DNA from: Diphasiastrum complanatum | Lineage: Eukaryota; Streptophyta; Lycopodiopsida; Lycopodiales; Lycopodiaceae | Length of the DNA: 64,000 nucleotides | Reading direction: 5' to 3' | Assembly (NCBI GenBank): GCA_029204225.1 | Contig: CM055107.1 | Span: forward strand, 45,613,071-45,677,070 | Shown here: one piece after another, positions 1-13,621 of the stretch | How positions within the stretch are numbered: position 1 is the stretch's first letter | Layout: each line of letters begins with the position of its first letter | The notes under the pieces: generated by a model | Database searches by the model: none | Told to the model about the DNA's origin: nothing | What the model saw: only the letters and a program-made list of their open reading frames with translations | Position numbers and translations under genes: made by a program

Positions 1-237
1 AAGCGAAAATGTTTGTGAACACCCTAACGAAGAGACACGAACGCGAAAAGTTCGTGAAAGAAAATTTTTCGTGATACAGCAGGAGAAAGTCAAACAACGC
101 GAAAGTCAAACGGCTTGAAGCGACATGAAAATCTTTGCGACACTTTTTGGCCTTCACGCTCCAAAGGATCAAGAAGATCATGCAAGTATCAAGAAGTACA
201 AAAACCCCTGATCTGATATGATGATGTCAGCGGAAGA

Positions 238-639
238 GTGTTAGGATGTGCCTAACCCACTCTCTTGTAATCCATGATTAGTTATAGATTGTTTAGTCTA
301 TCTAATCTAGTGTGCTACTCTGAATGTATAAGATACATACAGTAGGAGATAGAAATACATAGAATACACACTATAGAATAGAAGTCCGCTTGCAAGCAGG
401 ATCCACAGAGATCCAGGAAGTCCGAGAGTAAGCTAGACATTACTCGTGGGAGAACACCACTTCTCTCACACCAATGCGGTGTGTGGGTCTGTCATACAGC
501 GCTCGAAATCAAGAGGATCAATAGATGATACTGTAACTATTACTACGCACATATCACTCCTAATTTTGTTTGAACTTGAATGAATTACTGTCTGTCATCG
601 CGCGTGTATCTCATTCACTCATTTTAGCAATTCCGCACA
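238..639 (+). repeat. Candidate solo LTR or 3' LTR remnant
   Basis: The segment begins TGTTAGG after a purine-rich stretch (GCGGAAGAG) that could be a polypurine tract, and could end in CGCACA, giving TG...CA ends. Its first 27 bases form a near-perfect hairpin (GAGTG-TTAGG ... CCTAA-CC-CACTC). I see no matching second copy, primer-binding site or target duplication, so both boundaries and the LTR identity are tentative. Confidence 0.3.
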
Positions 640-3600
640 CTGGTTCAGTTTTTGTTGAATGATGTATTAATCTAGAACGTAGATCAGCAGTGTCTGTCTA
701 CATTCTGGAGGATTGTAGGGATGATATAGCCGACAATGACCAGTAATCATATCTGAAATCTATCCAAATTGTTTTTCGTTCGCGATTGATTTGATTTCAC
801 CTCAACAATGTCAATATCAGAGCTCGTTCAAGTTTCGTTTCGCTTCGCTTTGTTTCGTCCAGTTCGTTTCGTTTCGTTTCATTTTGTTTCAAAGCTTGAT
901 TGATATTTGCAATTTGCGTTCCACATTTTTTCACATCAAAATAGGTGTAGGAAATGCATTGAATGCAAGAAGTACCACAAATTTTGGCTCTCCTACATAT
1001 GTACATATCATTCTCACTCATTTAAAAAAAAATGAAGAATCAAGTTTTGGTAATTTCATAATGTCAAATTTGGATCTCATTTCTATGTTGCTTGCAATTG
1101 TATTCTCTCTCTGACTCAAATTTTGTGTCTTCTTCATACATGATCTTGCTTGTGTACTTCCCTTTTTGTGAGGAATTAATGTAGCTTTGATCTGTAGCAT
1201 TCTAGATTGTGCTCTGGCCTCAGATCTGTTGGTAGATTGCAAGTTTGCTCTACAGGTGATCTATGTGCCACCATAAAGCATGGTAAAGATCATTCACACA
1301 TTTGTTGTGGTTCCCCACACATGTGAATTTGCTGGATTTTCATCACCATTTACTTGTCATATTGTTGTGAACAAAATGGCATGTTCAAAATTGGTATTTT
1401 TTTTTCTCCATATATATCTATTGTTCAATGAAGTAGTTGATTGCTCAATCAGCTTCAACTACTTGTATCCCTCTACCTCCTTTCATTTCAAAGAAAAGAA
1501 ATATGTGTGCATGGTTGGCAAGTGGAAAGCATTATTAAATAAATACGTACTTGCCTTGGATAGAATTTGTTGCATCTCCATCGTATTGCTAGATTTTTAA
1601 TAGCTATATTATTTGAACACAATGGATTGTGCTATGAGATATAACACCATTTTCCAAACGTAGATTGAATATTACTTCATAGTTATGCTATTTTGTGGCA
1701 TATTGTAGTCATCTTATTGTGGAGAAAATGCCACATTTAAAGATAATGTTTTGTTTGGTTGTTTCTACTCTTCTATTTTTTGATTCGTATCCTCCACCAA
1801 AAATTATGAAGTGCTCACCATCCTCCAAAGTCCCTTTCTTTTTTGGAAATGTACATGTACAAGTTGGTGAATTGAATGCAAGTGTATTGTGCAATTCATT
1901 TCTAGCAAACAAAATATCCTCTTCTTTTGTTGACAAGAAATTGTCAAAATATGTGATTTAGCAAGTCATAAACTTGCATAATTCACATGCATTTACTCAA
2001 AAAATTTGAAGCCCCAACCATCACCTTATGGCATTTATTATGGTACATAGCAAGACTACTATAAGAAAATCCAAATACCTTAGTTATATACTGTGTTAAA
2101 GCTAGAAATTTACAAAGAAATTTAAGGTTAAAGGAAGGTTAGATTGTAATGGAAGCCATTATTGGTAAAGGAGTTTACACAATCAAAGCTTATTATGACC
2201 ATAATTATAATGTGAAAGTATCACTTCCAGAAAATTGCTTGAGAATAAGTTCAAGCCTTGTCAAATACCATAGTGGTAACTTCATTGGCTTCAAAGACTA
2301 ATACAAATATATCACAAAACAAATGCGCAGGCTTCACTTATATGAATTCTTATTCCATCAGTAGATTGAAGATAGCTGTATAGAGTCTACAAATATAACA
2401 AAAGAGCGGTGAGTTATGTAAAATACACAAGGCAAAACAATTGTTGCATTATTATTCTAGACAACCTTAATAGAAATTACAGTAACTACATAAGACACAT
2501 AAGTTTTTTTAGATTATTTAAGCCTACTCTTAACTAAAGGAATAACATGGCTGCACACAAGCAAAATCAGACACATACTAGTGACCAAGACAACCTCCTT
2601 GAAAATCTTACAAATTTCAACCATCAATCTTATGAAAAAATGCACTAGAAGAGAGAATGGAGCTCGCCTAATTAAAAAATGAAGCATCGAGAAAAATGTT
2701 ATGTAACAATTGTATGAGATACTAGTGGTTTTCGCCTTGCTCGTTGTTGTATTCATGAACCACTTTGATGCCCCTGCTTTCTATTGGATTGGGCCAAAAA
2801 GTAGCACAACTTTAAATCTTACAAGCATGGATGATTGAGGTTGAGTTTGAGTTTTGGATTCCTACTATTTGGTTCATAGTAGTGTGAAGGCAAGTTTTGT
2901 TAATATGAAAGTACTTGAATGTGTGAAAACTAATGAAATCAGGACGATAAATGGATTCATTCAATCCACAAGAGTGATTAGTTGCATTATTATCTCCATT
3001 TCTATCAATTTCCAAAAGCTAGAAATGGCACAATCTTGATAAGTAAGCAAGAGCAATCTAAACAAAGTGTTTTATGTCCAAATCCGGTTCACATGTGTGA
3101 AACATTTATAGTACGTACAGAGGACAAAGATCCGATCACAAATGATAATCATTGCATTGTACTTCAAGAAATGCATGCAAAAAAACAATCTACAAAAGAT
3201 TGAAGCTAGAAATCTCGAACTCTCTCCAATTTTCCATTGATCAAATGAGCTCTCAAAGAGCATATACATAAGGGTTGAGGTCCGAGTCAAATTTGGCACG
3301 TGTGAGCTGCCTCTCATCATGTCCTATTTTGCTACTTTACCTCTACCAATTTTGGTCCAATCATAGCAAACTTCATATAGGACCTAGAAACTTGATTTAT
3401 TGATCTAACACATCGAATCTTGATGAAAGGTCTAATCTAATGATGACAAGTTGACCTTTTGAAAATAGACATGTACTTCACACGTGTGAAGTCCACTTCC
3501 ACTTATATACATATTTACAGCCTCCACACATGTGGATCCACCTATATACATATTCAAACTAATCTTTTGCATTTTACACAGATTGGAGAAGATGAAAGCT

Positions 3601-4243
3601 GCTATATGTGGTAGTTTGTTGCGCTTTCAAAAAATCATTGACTTCTAGTCTCATATATTCCTTAGTGGCTATTGGAATTTGGGAGTACCAAAAATAGCAT
3701 GCCTCTACCTCCCTTGCCATTCCAGTGGCTCGACATGCAAAGGCATTGCTATTTTTTGGTAGCGACTTTCGTTTCCAACTGCTACTAGTCTATAGTAATT
3801 GAACTTGATTTTGTCTTGAGAATGTGACTAGTTGTAATTTTAAGTAGCTCTCATAAAACCCCCTTACGTACTAGGTAGGTATCCCTGATCCATAGGTGGG
3901 CTAGTTGTTGTAGCATCCTCGAGCCACTGGAGTGGCGAGGGCGGCTACAACAAGTAGTCCATCGTTGGATGACGAATACCATACGTAGCAGTTGCAGATC
4001 TACGGTGGAGATTTAAAACGTTTTAAAGCCGTGTTCTTAGCCAACCCAGTGATGTCCCGTGTCCAATATCACTCATCCACATTGCTAAGGATGGCCTTAA
4101 AAACACAAAAGCTCTCTTTGTATGGGATTAAAATATCCAGTAGAAATCAAGAGCTCTTTTCACACTAGCTACTTGCAGAGTTTGAAGGCTTCCCCCGCCA
4201 TTTCACAGCAGAGAGGAAGGAGGAGGAGGAGACAGCGAGAGCG
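640..4243. other. Gene-free 5' flank of the DDX11-like gene
   Basis: No coding region with recognisable homology is visible. Short open frames lack family motifs and codon structure. A degenerate TTTCG-like tandem lies at about 836-892. Perfect or near palindromes built on CACGTG/CACATG occur at 1317, 3299, 3477 and 3527; the one at 3477-3490 is a perfect 14-bp palindrome. The last few hundred bases must contain the helicase promoter, but no convincing TATA box was identified. Confidence 0.5.
836..892. repeat. Degenerate TTTCG/TTCGT pentamer tandem
   Basis: About eleven imperfect 5-base units of the type TTTCG, TTCGC and TTTGT run head to tail. It is a short minisatellite-like tract without coding potential. 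Confidence 0.5.
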
Positions 4244-4388
4244 ATGGCGATGGATAATGCGTCTGAAGGAGTGCCGCTCGAGTTTCCTGCTTTTCCATTC
4301 AAGCCATATCCCATCCAGCTCCACTTCATGACAGCCGTTTACAATGCTTTGCAAAAGGGGGGAGTCGCAGTCGTGGAAAGTCCTACAG
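4244..4388 (+). CDS. DDX11: DDX11-like exon 1
   Basis: Carries the start codon, the Q-motif region ([12 protein letters not shown]) and the first part of Walker A. It ends after the first base of the Gly49 codon; the donor is CAG|GTACCG (phase 1). Confidence 0.9.
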
Positions 4389-7300
4389 GTACCGCAAGCA
4401 CCCTTTCTGTACCGCTAGTTTCGATCTCATTTATGAATATGGTTCGCATCGTCGAAGATATTGATATTGCCGTCTCATGCTGTGTAATGTGAAATGCAGA
4501 AGTGTCCTGAATCTCTTATGCGATTTTGCTGATAATCATTTGTGTTTGAAAGTGTTAGTAATCAATCAAACAAGCCTGATTCAGTTGAAAAATCAAGTGG
4601 CATTCCTTTGTCATTGATGCGAACTCTGATTTCTTTGTCATATTACGGAAAGTATTCGTGTTCTTGTAGATCCATTTACGTTGCGGTTGTTGAAAATCTT
4701 ATACAGCCAATATCGTTTATTCTTAATATTTTCACGCTTTTATGCTGTAAAGAAGTTCACATCGTATTGCGTTGTCGATCGATACAAATAACTAGAAGTT
4801 TGTATTTCTTCTTAAGATCCTGGTACAAAGCGTCATATATTCGTATATCCGCACCATGGGAGAATATATACGTCCAAGCTCTGAAGTTATCATTGAATCA
4901 TCTCTGGTGCAGCTATTTATTTAACGTTCTCCGTTGCCTTTCCAGGAACTGGGAAGACTTTAAGTTTGATTTGCAGCGTACTTCAATGGCTGCAAGACCA
5001 TCATCACGGTAAGATCAACTCCGAAGTTGATCACATTTTGTCAAATAAGCTGAAATCCTTACATGAGAACGAGGCTTCCCCCGATGAGCCGGATTGGATG
5101 TTGAATTTTAATGATAAAAACGAAGAAGAAAAGAGGAAAAAGAGGACGGCGAAGAAACAGCAGTCAAAGCCAGCAAACGGTCCAAAAAGAGTTGTGAATA
5201 CATTGTTTGGCAAGGTTGATGAAACTGAGAAAGAGCTTTTGAAAAAGCAAACTGAAACGGTTTCTGTTGCAGACTCCATAAATAGCTCTGATGATGAATT
5301 GATTTTTCTGCTTGCCGACTATGATAGTGACGACTCTTGTATGAAAGGTGCAACGAAAAGAAACCAGAATAGAGTGTCAACGAGCAGCAGTGAGGAAGAT
5401 TTCGACGCTGAAAAAGAGGACGAAGCAATGGTGAAAGTTTTCTTCTGTAGCCGAACTCACTCGCAGCTTTCACAATTTATAGGGGAACTGAAGCGGACCG
5501 TATTTGCCGAGTCTATGCAAGTCGTATCTCTTGGTTCTCGTAAGACATTGTGTATAAACGAAGGTATCTTTTTGAGGAAGGCGTTGAGCTAGTAAAAGAA
5601 TTTGATTGTTAAAATTTTGTAAAACTGACTGCCATTCTGCAGTATAATGCTCCGACTTGCATGTCACTGGCGTCACGAAAGCCCATAACTAGGTAATAAG
5701 TGACCTTTGCACACAAGGAATGTGAAATTTCCCCTATGGAAAATTCTTTCCTACGTTTACCATTCAAACTCAACCAAAAGCTTATGTCCCTGGGCAGAAG
5801 GACGCAGTGACGATGGCTAGCTAAATAGCCTCACTGATCACTGATCACCGCCGCGAAACAGTACTATATGCTATCATTGTGGGCGACTATGCTTTATGTT
5901 ACTGTCTTTTGCACATTGGAGCTAATGTATAGCTTTTAGAGCTTATAGTCTATCATGATGCTTTTATAATTGATTGTTTGCCAACCTGGACAGGCAATAT
6001 TCTAACTCCTATCTAACGTGCTCAGTTGTGTTAGATAATAACATATGGGAGCCTCAAGTTTGGAATTGGCTACTAGGACACCGATGTCAGTTATGCATAA
6101 TTTGAGATTTAGGCAATGTATTGCTGCCTGAATTTGTGCAATGTTCCTGTATTAGTTGGAACACTATTATTCTTTGCCTGATGGATGATTCAGTTTTGTC
6201 TAGCAGATGTGCTGAAACTTGGGAATGCCACTCGAATCAATGAACGGTGTTTGGAGATGCAGAAGAGCAAGAGCAGCCATAAGGTGGTAGAATCAGTTCG
6301 TGGCACATACCTTATTGCAATAGGAATTCAGAAAAATCTTCCAGTCCACCTAGTTAATTCCTTTAACCTTTTTTGATTATCTGTCATTGATTAGTCTTTC
6401 TGGCTCTGGGCAGTGACCAAAGTAGTGCCCAGAGTTCATGGGGAATCGGCTGTTTTGATCACTCTCAGCGAAAGTGTCATACTTTCTGGTTACTTGAAAG
6501 AGATTTTTGTTTCAACTAACGATGACATGCCTATGTCAAAATATTTTCATAGCTCTGTATTTTGCAGGTAATTTGGGTTCAATAAAAATCGTCTATTGCT
6601 ATATAGTGAAATATATATGTAAAATCAGCCTCATGACCACTTATTCGGCCAGTGATGTGTTAGGAAGATAAAGGAAATGAAGAAATGGGAAAAAAGAAGA
6701 GAACAAGAGCTCTATCTAAGCATGTGAGGGCTTGAATTGAGAGGAAGAAATAGGCAAAAAGGAGATAACTAGAGTAACTTTTAAGCATATGAGGACCTGA
6801 ATTCACCTATTTATAGCTGGTTCTCAAATTATGTGCAGTATTGTTGTCCTTGTCTCTTGCCATTTTTACTTTAATATTTTTTTGTATAAAACAGATATAA
6901 GGGGTCGTGATATTTTTGGAGTTTTGATGCCTTCCTTTCTGCACAACACTAGATGTAATTATTACATGACTAATCAAGCATCCTTGCTAGTCCTAGGAAA
7001 AATGACTACATTGAGCTAAATTGTGAAATCCTAGTCTCTTACAAACATATGCAATGAACCAGTACATCATCCCTAGAGTCCTCCTTAAATAGAAAGGCCC
7101 AAGTTAGCATGAAGGAAAAACTGCCCATTGGACCTCCCATGTTCAAGGAACAAATTGACAGTCAATGTCAAAAGGTCCCTAAGGCATCAAAACTACTCTT
7201 CTTCCCTCCTTAGAATTTCAGTTCCCTGAAAATCTATTTCAAGAGAACCCAATCTCTCAAGCATCTCAGTCTCATCTCAGGTACCTGAGACCACTAAACA

Positions 7301-10300
7301 CACTTAGGTGACACACTTAGATGACTAAATACATTGGCAAAAGTGATCCACAATCATGTTCATCTCCTATCTAGTAATCCCTAATGTGACCCGATGTAGC
7401 TCGCTCTTGCAGTGTAGCCAAGTCATGAGTTATGTTGATGGGTGAGCATGTCGGGACCTAACGTGGGGCCCTATCCTGCTGACAGGGTCCCTGGACTGTG
7501 TTAGGCCCGCCATGGCTATGGACTGTGCCGGGGCACACTTCTCACATTGTCTTGCCCTGTTGGTCATGTACTCTGGACACGACCCTGACTGTGGTATCTG
7601 ACCTCCTGTGTTCCCTAGGGTTCGGCTGCGTCTCTCTACTATCAAGAATCTCCTCTGGTTCATGTGGAGGTTGTTGAGAATCCAATGGGAGAACTAGAAC
7701 ACTGTCCTCTACCAAATTTTCTGATCTGGCTAAGGCTTTTCGTAACTGACTTACATGAAAGACTGGAAAAACCTTACTGCTGTGTGGGAGTTCTGGTTCA
7801 TAGGTGACCTCGCCTAGTCTCCTATTGATGGTAAAGGACCACAATACCTAGGAGACAACTTGGCACACACTCATGATTTGAGGGTTTTAGATTTAACTGG
7901 GACTCTCAAGTAGACTTTCTCACTAGCGGAGAACTGCACATCCCGTTTGTGTGGATCCGCATAATGCCTGGCTCGATCGTGGGACTGCCTAATGCTACGC
8001 TTAGCATGTTCTATCATCTGGTTTAAGTCCTCTAAAAAGTTTCTGGCTGCTTCAACTTTTTCTTGTTTAAACCCTACAGCTGTGGGTGAGCGTGGCTGAA
8101 AACTGTACATCAGAATAAAGGGGCTGTATCTCGTAGCTGAATGTTTGGTACTGTTATAAGCAAACTCTAGTACCGAGAGATACTCCTCCCAATTAGTCTG
8201 CTTTTTGCTGACGTACGCGCGAATCACTTGATTTACTCTTTCTGTTTGACCGTCCGTCTGTGGATGGTTGGTGGTACTCATGTTAAGTTTAGTATGGAGA
8301 TGATGGAATATTGCCAAAAATTTCCATTAAACTTACTATCCCGGTCGCTGACTATGCCGGAAGGTAGACCGTACAATTTAAATAGCCCGTCTACAAACAA
8401 CCTCGCTAACTCTGGAGCTCTAACGGTTGTTTTGGTCGGAATAAAGTGAGCCATTTTGATCAGACGGTCAACGGTGACCCATATAGCGTCATTACCCTTT
8501 TGGGTTTTAGGCAGGCCTACTATAAAATCCATGGAGATACTCTCCCATTTACCAGCTGGTATATCTAAGGGCTGTAACAACCCTCCTGCCTTTAAACGCT
8601 CTGCTTTATTTACCTGACATTTCTGGCAACTGGTTACATATTGCTGGATGTCCTTTTTCATAGTGGGCCAGAAAAATTGCTTACAAAGAAGCTCATAGGT
8701 CTTTTGAATGTTTGGGTGCCTCGCACTCGGACTGTCATGACACTCTTACAGGACCTGCTGCCTATAATCCTCTGAATTGGGGACACATACTCTATCTCTA
8801 TAGAGCAAGTACTCATCCTGAATGGAATACTGTTTCCATTTGAATCCTTGAGTCAATTGACCCTCAACCGCTAGGGTTTGCTTGGGTTATACAACGTCAT
8901 ATGATGTATACTTGGACTCATCATCATCCTCAACGGAAGCTGCCGTATTCTTGGATGAATTGGCACCAGCTCGGGGAACTGGTTCTAGAGTCTGTGGCTG
9001 TTCGCTCTGGATTGAGTTCCAGATAATAGAGAAGAATGCATCATGCTGGCACTTCCCTCTCAAGGACTCGAGTAACTCATTACCAATCTGAGTAAAACTC
9101 AGCTCGTTTATCATAGGCATTCTACTAAGTGCATTTGCTATTATATTGAATTTCCCCTGTCTATATCTGATAGACATATTAAACTCTTGCATTAACTCAG
9201 CCCAACGACTTTTTGACCTCTAAGCTCAGGCTGATTGCAAAGGTATCTGAGACTTTCCTGGTCTGTCAGGACCTCAAAGTTGGCACCATATAAATAATGC
9301 CTCCAAGTCTTAAGGGCATGAACTATGGAGAAGAGTTCCTTTTCATAGGCACTGTACCTAGTCTGTGCTGGCTCGAGTTTTTTACTCTCGAATGCAACTG
9401 GTCGTTCACCCTGAGTTAGTACAGCACCAACTGCAAAGTCGCTAGCATCTGTTTCGACCACAAATGGCTGATTGGGGTCGACGACTTTCAAAACTGGTCT
9501 GTAGCTAAGGCTGTTTTGAGAGCATCAAAGCTCTCCTGCTGTGCGGACTCCCAAATGAACTCCTTTCCCTTCCCCTCAAGAAGATTTGTCATGGGAACTG
9601 CTATCTGAGCATATTCCTTGACAAATCGTCTGTAAAATTCCGCCAAACCTAGAAAGATCTGAAGTTCTGAAATATTATGAGGTCTCAGCCAACTGAGTAT
9701 GGCTTTAACCTTATTAGGGTCCATGTTAATCCCATCCGTCGAGATAATGTGGCCCAAATAAGCTACTTCTTCAACGAAGAACTCACACGTAAGTTTCTTA
9801 GCATAAAGCTTATGCTTTCTAAGCAGTCAAAACACCTTTCTGAGGTGTTTAAGATGCTCCTTCCTCGTTTTACTGTAGATGAGGATGTCATCTAAAAATA
9901 CGACTACAAACTTACCCAAGTATGGTCTGAGGACACTGTTCATCAGGGTCATAAAGGTAGCTGGAGCATTTGTGAGCCCAAATGGCATCACCTTAAACTC
10001 ATAATGACCATGACGAGTCCTAAAAGTTGTCTTCGGGACATCTTCCGACTTTATACGAACTTGATGATATCCCGATCTGAGGTCTATTTTATTGAAAAAA
10101 TTAACCCCGTCGAGTTGATCAAATAACTCGTCTGCCCGAGGCATAGGATACTTATTCTTAATTGTGACTTTATTGAGGGCTCTGTAATCTATGCAAAGAC
10201 CCATAGAACTCTCTTTCTTTTTCACCAAAAGGACTGCTGAGGCCCATGGTGAACTACTAGTCTGAATTTGGCCTTTCCCAAGATAATCTGTTAGCTGTCT

Positions 10301-13300
10301 AGTTATTTCTTCATTCTCTGTTCGGCTGACCCGATACGGAGGTTTAGAAACAGGTGCTATACCTGCTGGTACTAGGTTTATTACATGATCTACCTCTCTA
10401 CTAGGTGGTAAACCATGTGGTAGATCTTCAGGAAAAACATTTTTAAATTTAGACAACAAAGTTTCTAAATTTACTAATTTTCTGCTATAAAGAATTGGAA
10501 ATAGAAACTTCTGGAATAAACTGAAAGTCACATAAGTTTACCTGATGGTCGTCGTCTCCGATCAGCTGACAGACCTCTGAACTACAGACCATAGGGCTGT
10601 CGGGGACATCATGCTCCCCATGCAACTGGATCTCTCGGCCTTTATGTTGAAAGCTGAGGGTGTTCTCTTGATAATTTATGTGAAGGGAAGGTCCTAAACT
10701 ATAGAGCCAATCTCTCCCGAGAACAATATCTGTGCAATCTAGCAGAGGTTAGCTGGCAACAGTGTTCATGGTCTTCATGAAACACTTTGATCTCGGAAGT
10801 TGCCGAGTCACTTGGGAAATGCTTCTTCAAAAACTTTCCATGACTGGCCCCGTCTGCCGAGTCTCCTGGAGGTTTAACCACCACTTATAGGCCATGGGCC
10901 CTAGGGAAAGACTGACCTCAATAGCTTGCAAATGGTCAGGGGTCTGTTTAAGAGCATGAATGTTCTTCCATTTGCTGAGGAAGGTGTGTAGAATATTTGC
11001 ATTTCTATCCTTCTCTTCCCCAGTAAAAGTAGGAAGCTTTAAGTCTCTAAAGACATTGGGATGAGACCGCATAGGCTCACCCGAAATTGATGGAAGTGGA
11101 GAAGGGGACAACTGAGAAGTGGAGGGAAGGCTTCCTTTCGCGGTGCTCAAAATTAAACTTTTGAGTTCGGCGAATGAGTCATCGACATTGGACTTGAAAT
11201 TGGCTAAAGCCAATTTCAGTTCATCCACCTCCGTTACCAAGTGGAGATACTGCTCCTTGGTAACCAATTCTTTGAGTTCTTCGGCGAATTGCTCCTGTTC
11301 TTCCACTTCCATGGGTTCTTTCCCCTTACTGAACCTTAGAGATTCCGTTTCTAATTCATCAATGCCTCTTGTCAGGGGTTGATCAGGTCCCGGAGAAGTG
11401 GTCATTTTCTGAGATAGAAAAGTGCCTGACGTTTCTTCTAAAAAAAAGTCAAACAGACTAATTTAGAACTGTACAAAGATGGGAAAGAAAACTTAGCTGT
11501 TTCTGAGGATTGCATTTTCAAAGAAATATCAAGAAAAGCCCTCTCAGCTCTTCCACAGCAAATTGCAGACCTGCTGTCTGGAAAATCAGCAACCTGTCCG
11601 GCCCGAATTTTTCTGATTTGGGCCCAAAAACGATTGCAAAGATCTGAATTCTTTAAGCACCCTGCTCACTGGTTGGACAGCCACTTTGTCTGCTCAAAAA
11701 CTTCTGATTTGGCCCCCAAAATGGTTTTGAAAATCCAATTTTCAAAAGGCCTTTGGAGCGCTGGACCTGCGGTAGGAATCTGCTCCAAAAAACTGGGATT
11801 TGCAGCCAAACAGGGATCCCAGTTTCTGAAATTTCAGTAGCTCTCTGATTGCCAATAACTACAGAGAACCATTTGCGGGTTGAAAGCAGAATCTCATCAT
11901 AGCAAACAGCCACTATTGTATCTTTTGGATGAGTTAAATACTAGCATTTTGGTAAGTCGAATAAAAGGCATGATGGTGAACCTGGAGAACTGAATCACCT
12001 ATCCACAACAGTAGGAGTTTAGGATCGAATTTTGTTTTTCAGGTCAATTCCACTAGTAGAGCATAGCTTTTGGTTTCATGTGCAAACGTAATCAAAACAA
12101 GCATAGAGTTGCTGTGAATGGGTTTTTGTAATCTTAAAGCTGAAACCTCAAACCACATCGAGTCCAGCAAGTACGTCTCTAATGAGAGTCATGTTTTTAT
12201 TCCAACATCATTTGCTCTTTCATTTTCAAATGTAAGTTAAATGGGGCTCTTGTAGGTTGCAATTAACTTAGAGCAAGATTAATGCTTTGCAAACAATCAA
12301 TCAGCAATTAGTGCATAGAGGATTAAGTTTCTATCAACTTATCAATTATGAACCATACTCAATTCCTGTCAGTTAGTCTAAATATTGCTATATCTAAGAC
12401 ACTTCGCTCAGTAGGTAGAAAATACTTTGTGACCAAGGTAATTGGTTTAAGCAGGTGGCAGTGAGTGCTGATAGAAGACTCAGAAAATCAAAGATTACAA
12501 GATGTCCTATGATGAGGAAGCAAAGCTCACAGCAACAGTTTAAGCAAGAATTGCTAGATTCAGTTCCTCTTGACATTGAGGACTTGGTGCGACTAGGAAA
12601 AAAACTTACCACCTGTCCCTATTATGGCTCCAGACAGGTAATTCCAGTAGCAGACATAGTGGTGCTACCTTATCAATCGCTCCTTCACCTGGCCACTCGT
12701 GATTCACTTGGCGTCAAGCTCAAGGACTGCATTGTTATTTTTGATGAGGCACATAACCTAGTTGACACTATCGCAGACACATACAGCTGTCGTGTGTCTG
12801 CTGTTCAGGTACTTGCATTTGTAGCCTTCCTAGCATTGCTTTAGATATAAGTTAGAAAGAAAAATGATTTTATATAGCTTAAAACCTTGCGTATGGCGCT
12901 TTTGATGGAGACTTCATTTTAATTTCAGTTGTTATCCAGTCTTTTCCTGAATGTTTTAGGATGGACAAAAACAACTTTCTCATGATCAACATTATGGCGT
13001 AATAAAAAGTCCATCAAATCCTGTGCTTATATGAAGTGCCAGATTCTGAGAAATTATACATGTGTATCTGTAGCTTAGGCAGGTGACTTTGCAGCTATCT
13101 GGATACTTGGAAAGATTCAAAAATCGTTTAACGGCGGGAAATCGTCGCTATATTCAGACTCTATTGGTTCTCATAAATGCTTTTATTCGCCGAATAGATT
13201 GCATTCATGAGGATAAAAAATTGTCTCTGCAAGAAATCTTGAATCCTGTTGTGGAAGAAGAGACACCGAAACTACTTGGTTATGCTTCAAATGGCAGATA

Positions 13301-13552
13301 TCCTAGGGATGCTGAAATAATGACGATCAACGACTTTCTTTTTTCACTTCAGATAGACAATATCAACCTTTTCAAACTGCGAAGGTACATCAGAGAAAGC
13401 AACATTGTCAATAAGGTACGTGTATTTTTATCTGAAAGCCGAATTGTCTAGAAATTGTTGATGCCAGAATTCAAGTACCAAAGGGTAAATAGGATAAAAA
13501 AGGTACATATCAAGTATGTTTCATGCTATGTGGCCTTATAATGTCTTTGATA

Positions 13553-13621
<69 letters not shown>

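Larger units (their letters stand above)
6655..12454 (-). mobile_element. Decayed Ty3/gypsy element inside DDX11-like intron 3
   Basis: The coding part (7430-11405) lies antisense to the host gene. Read on the minus strand, the order is gag, protease end, reverse transcriptase, RNase H, integrase and a chromodomain-like tail, which is the Ty3/gypsy order. Several frameshifts and stops break it. Lower-coordinate flank 6655-7430 contains a minus-strand TATAAATA (6808-6815) and starts TGTGTTAGG, so it may be the 3' LTR. I could not match it to a second LTR in 11406-12454. The element accounts for most of intron 3. Outer limits are guesses. Confidence 0.75.

Noticed and set aside
4542-5012. 156-codon frame overlapping intron 1 and exon 2 of the helicase
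   Set aside because: Wrong frame relative to the conserved exon; mostly intron sequence.
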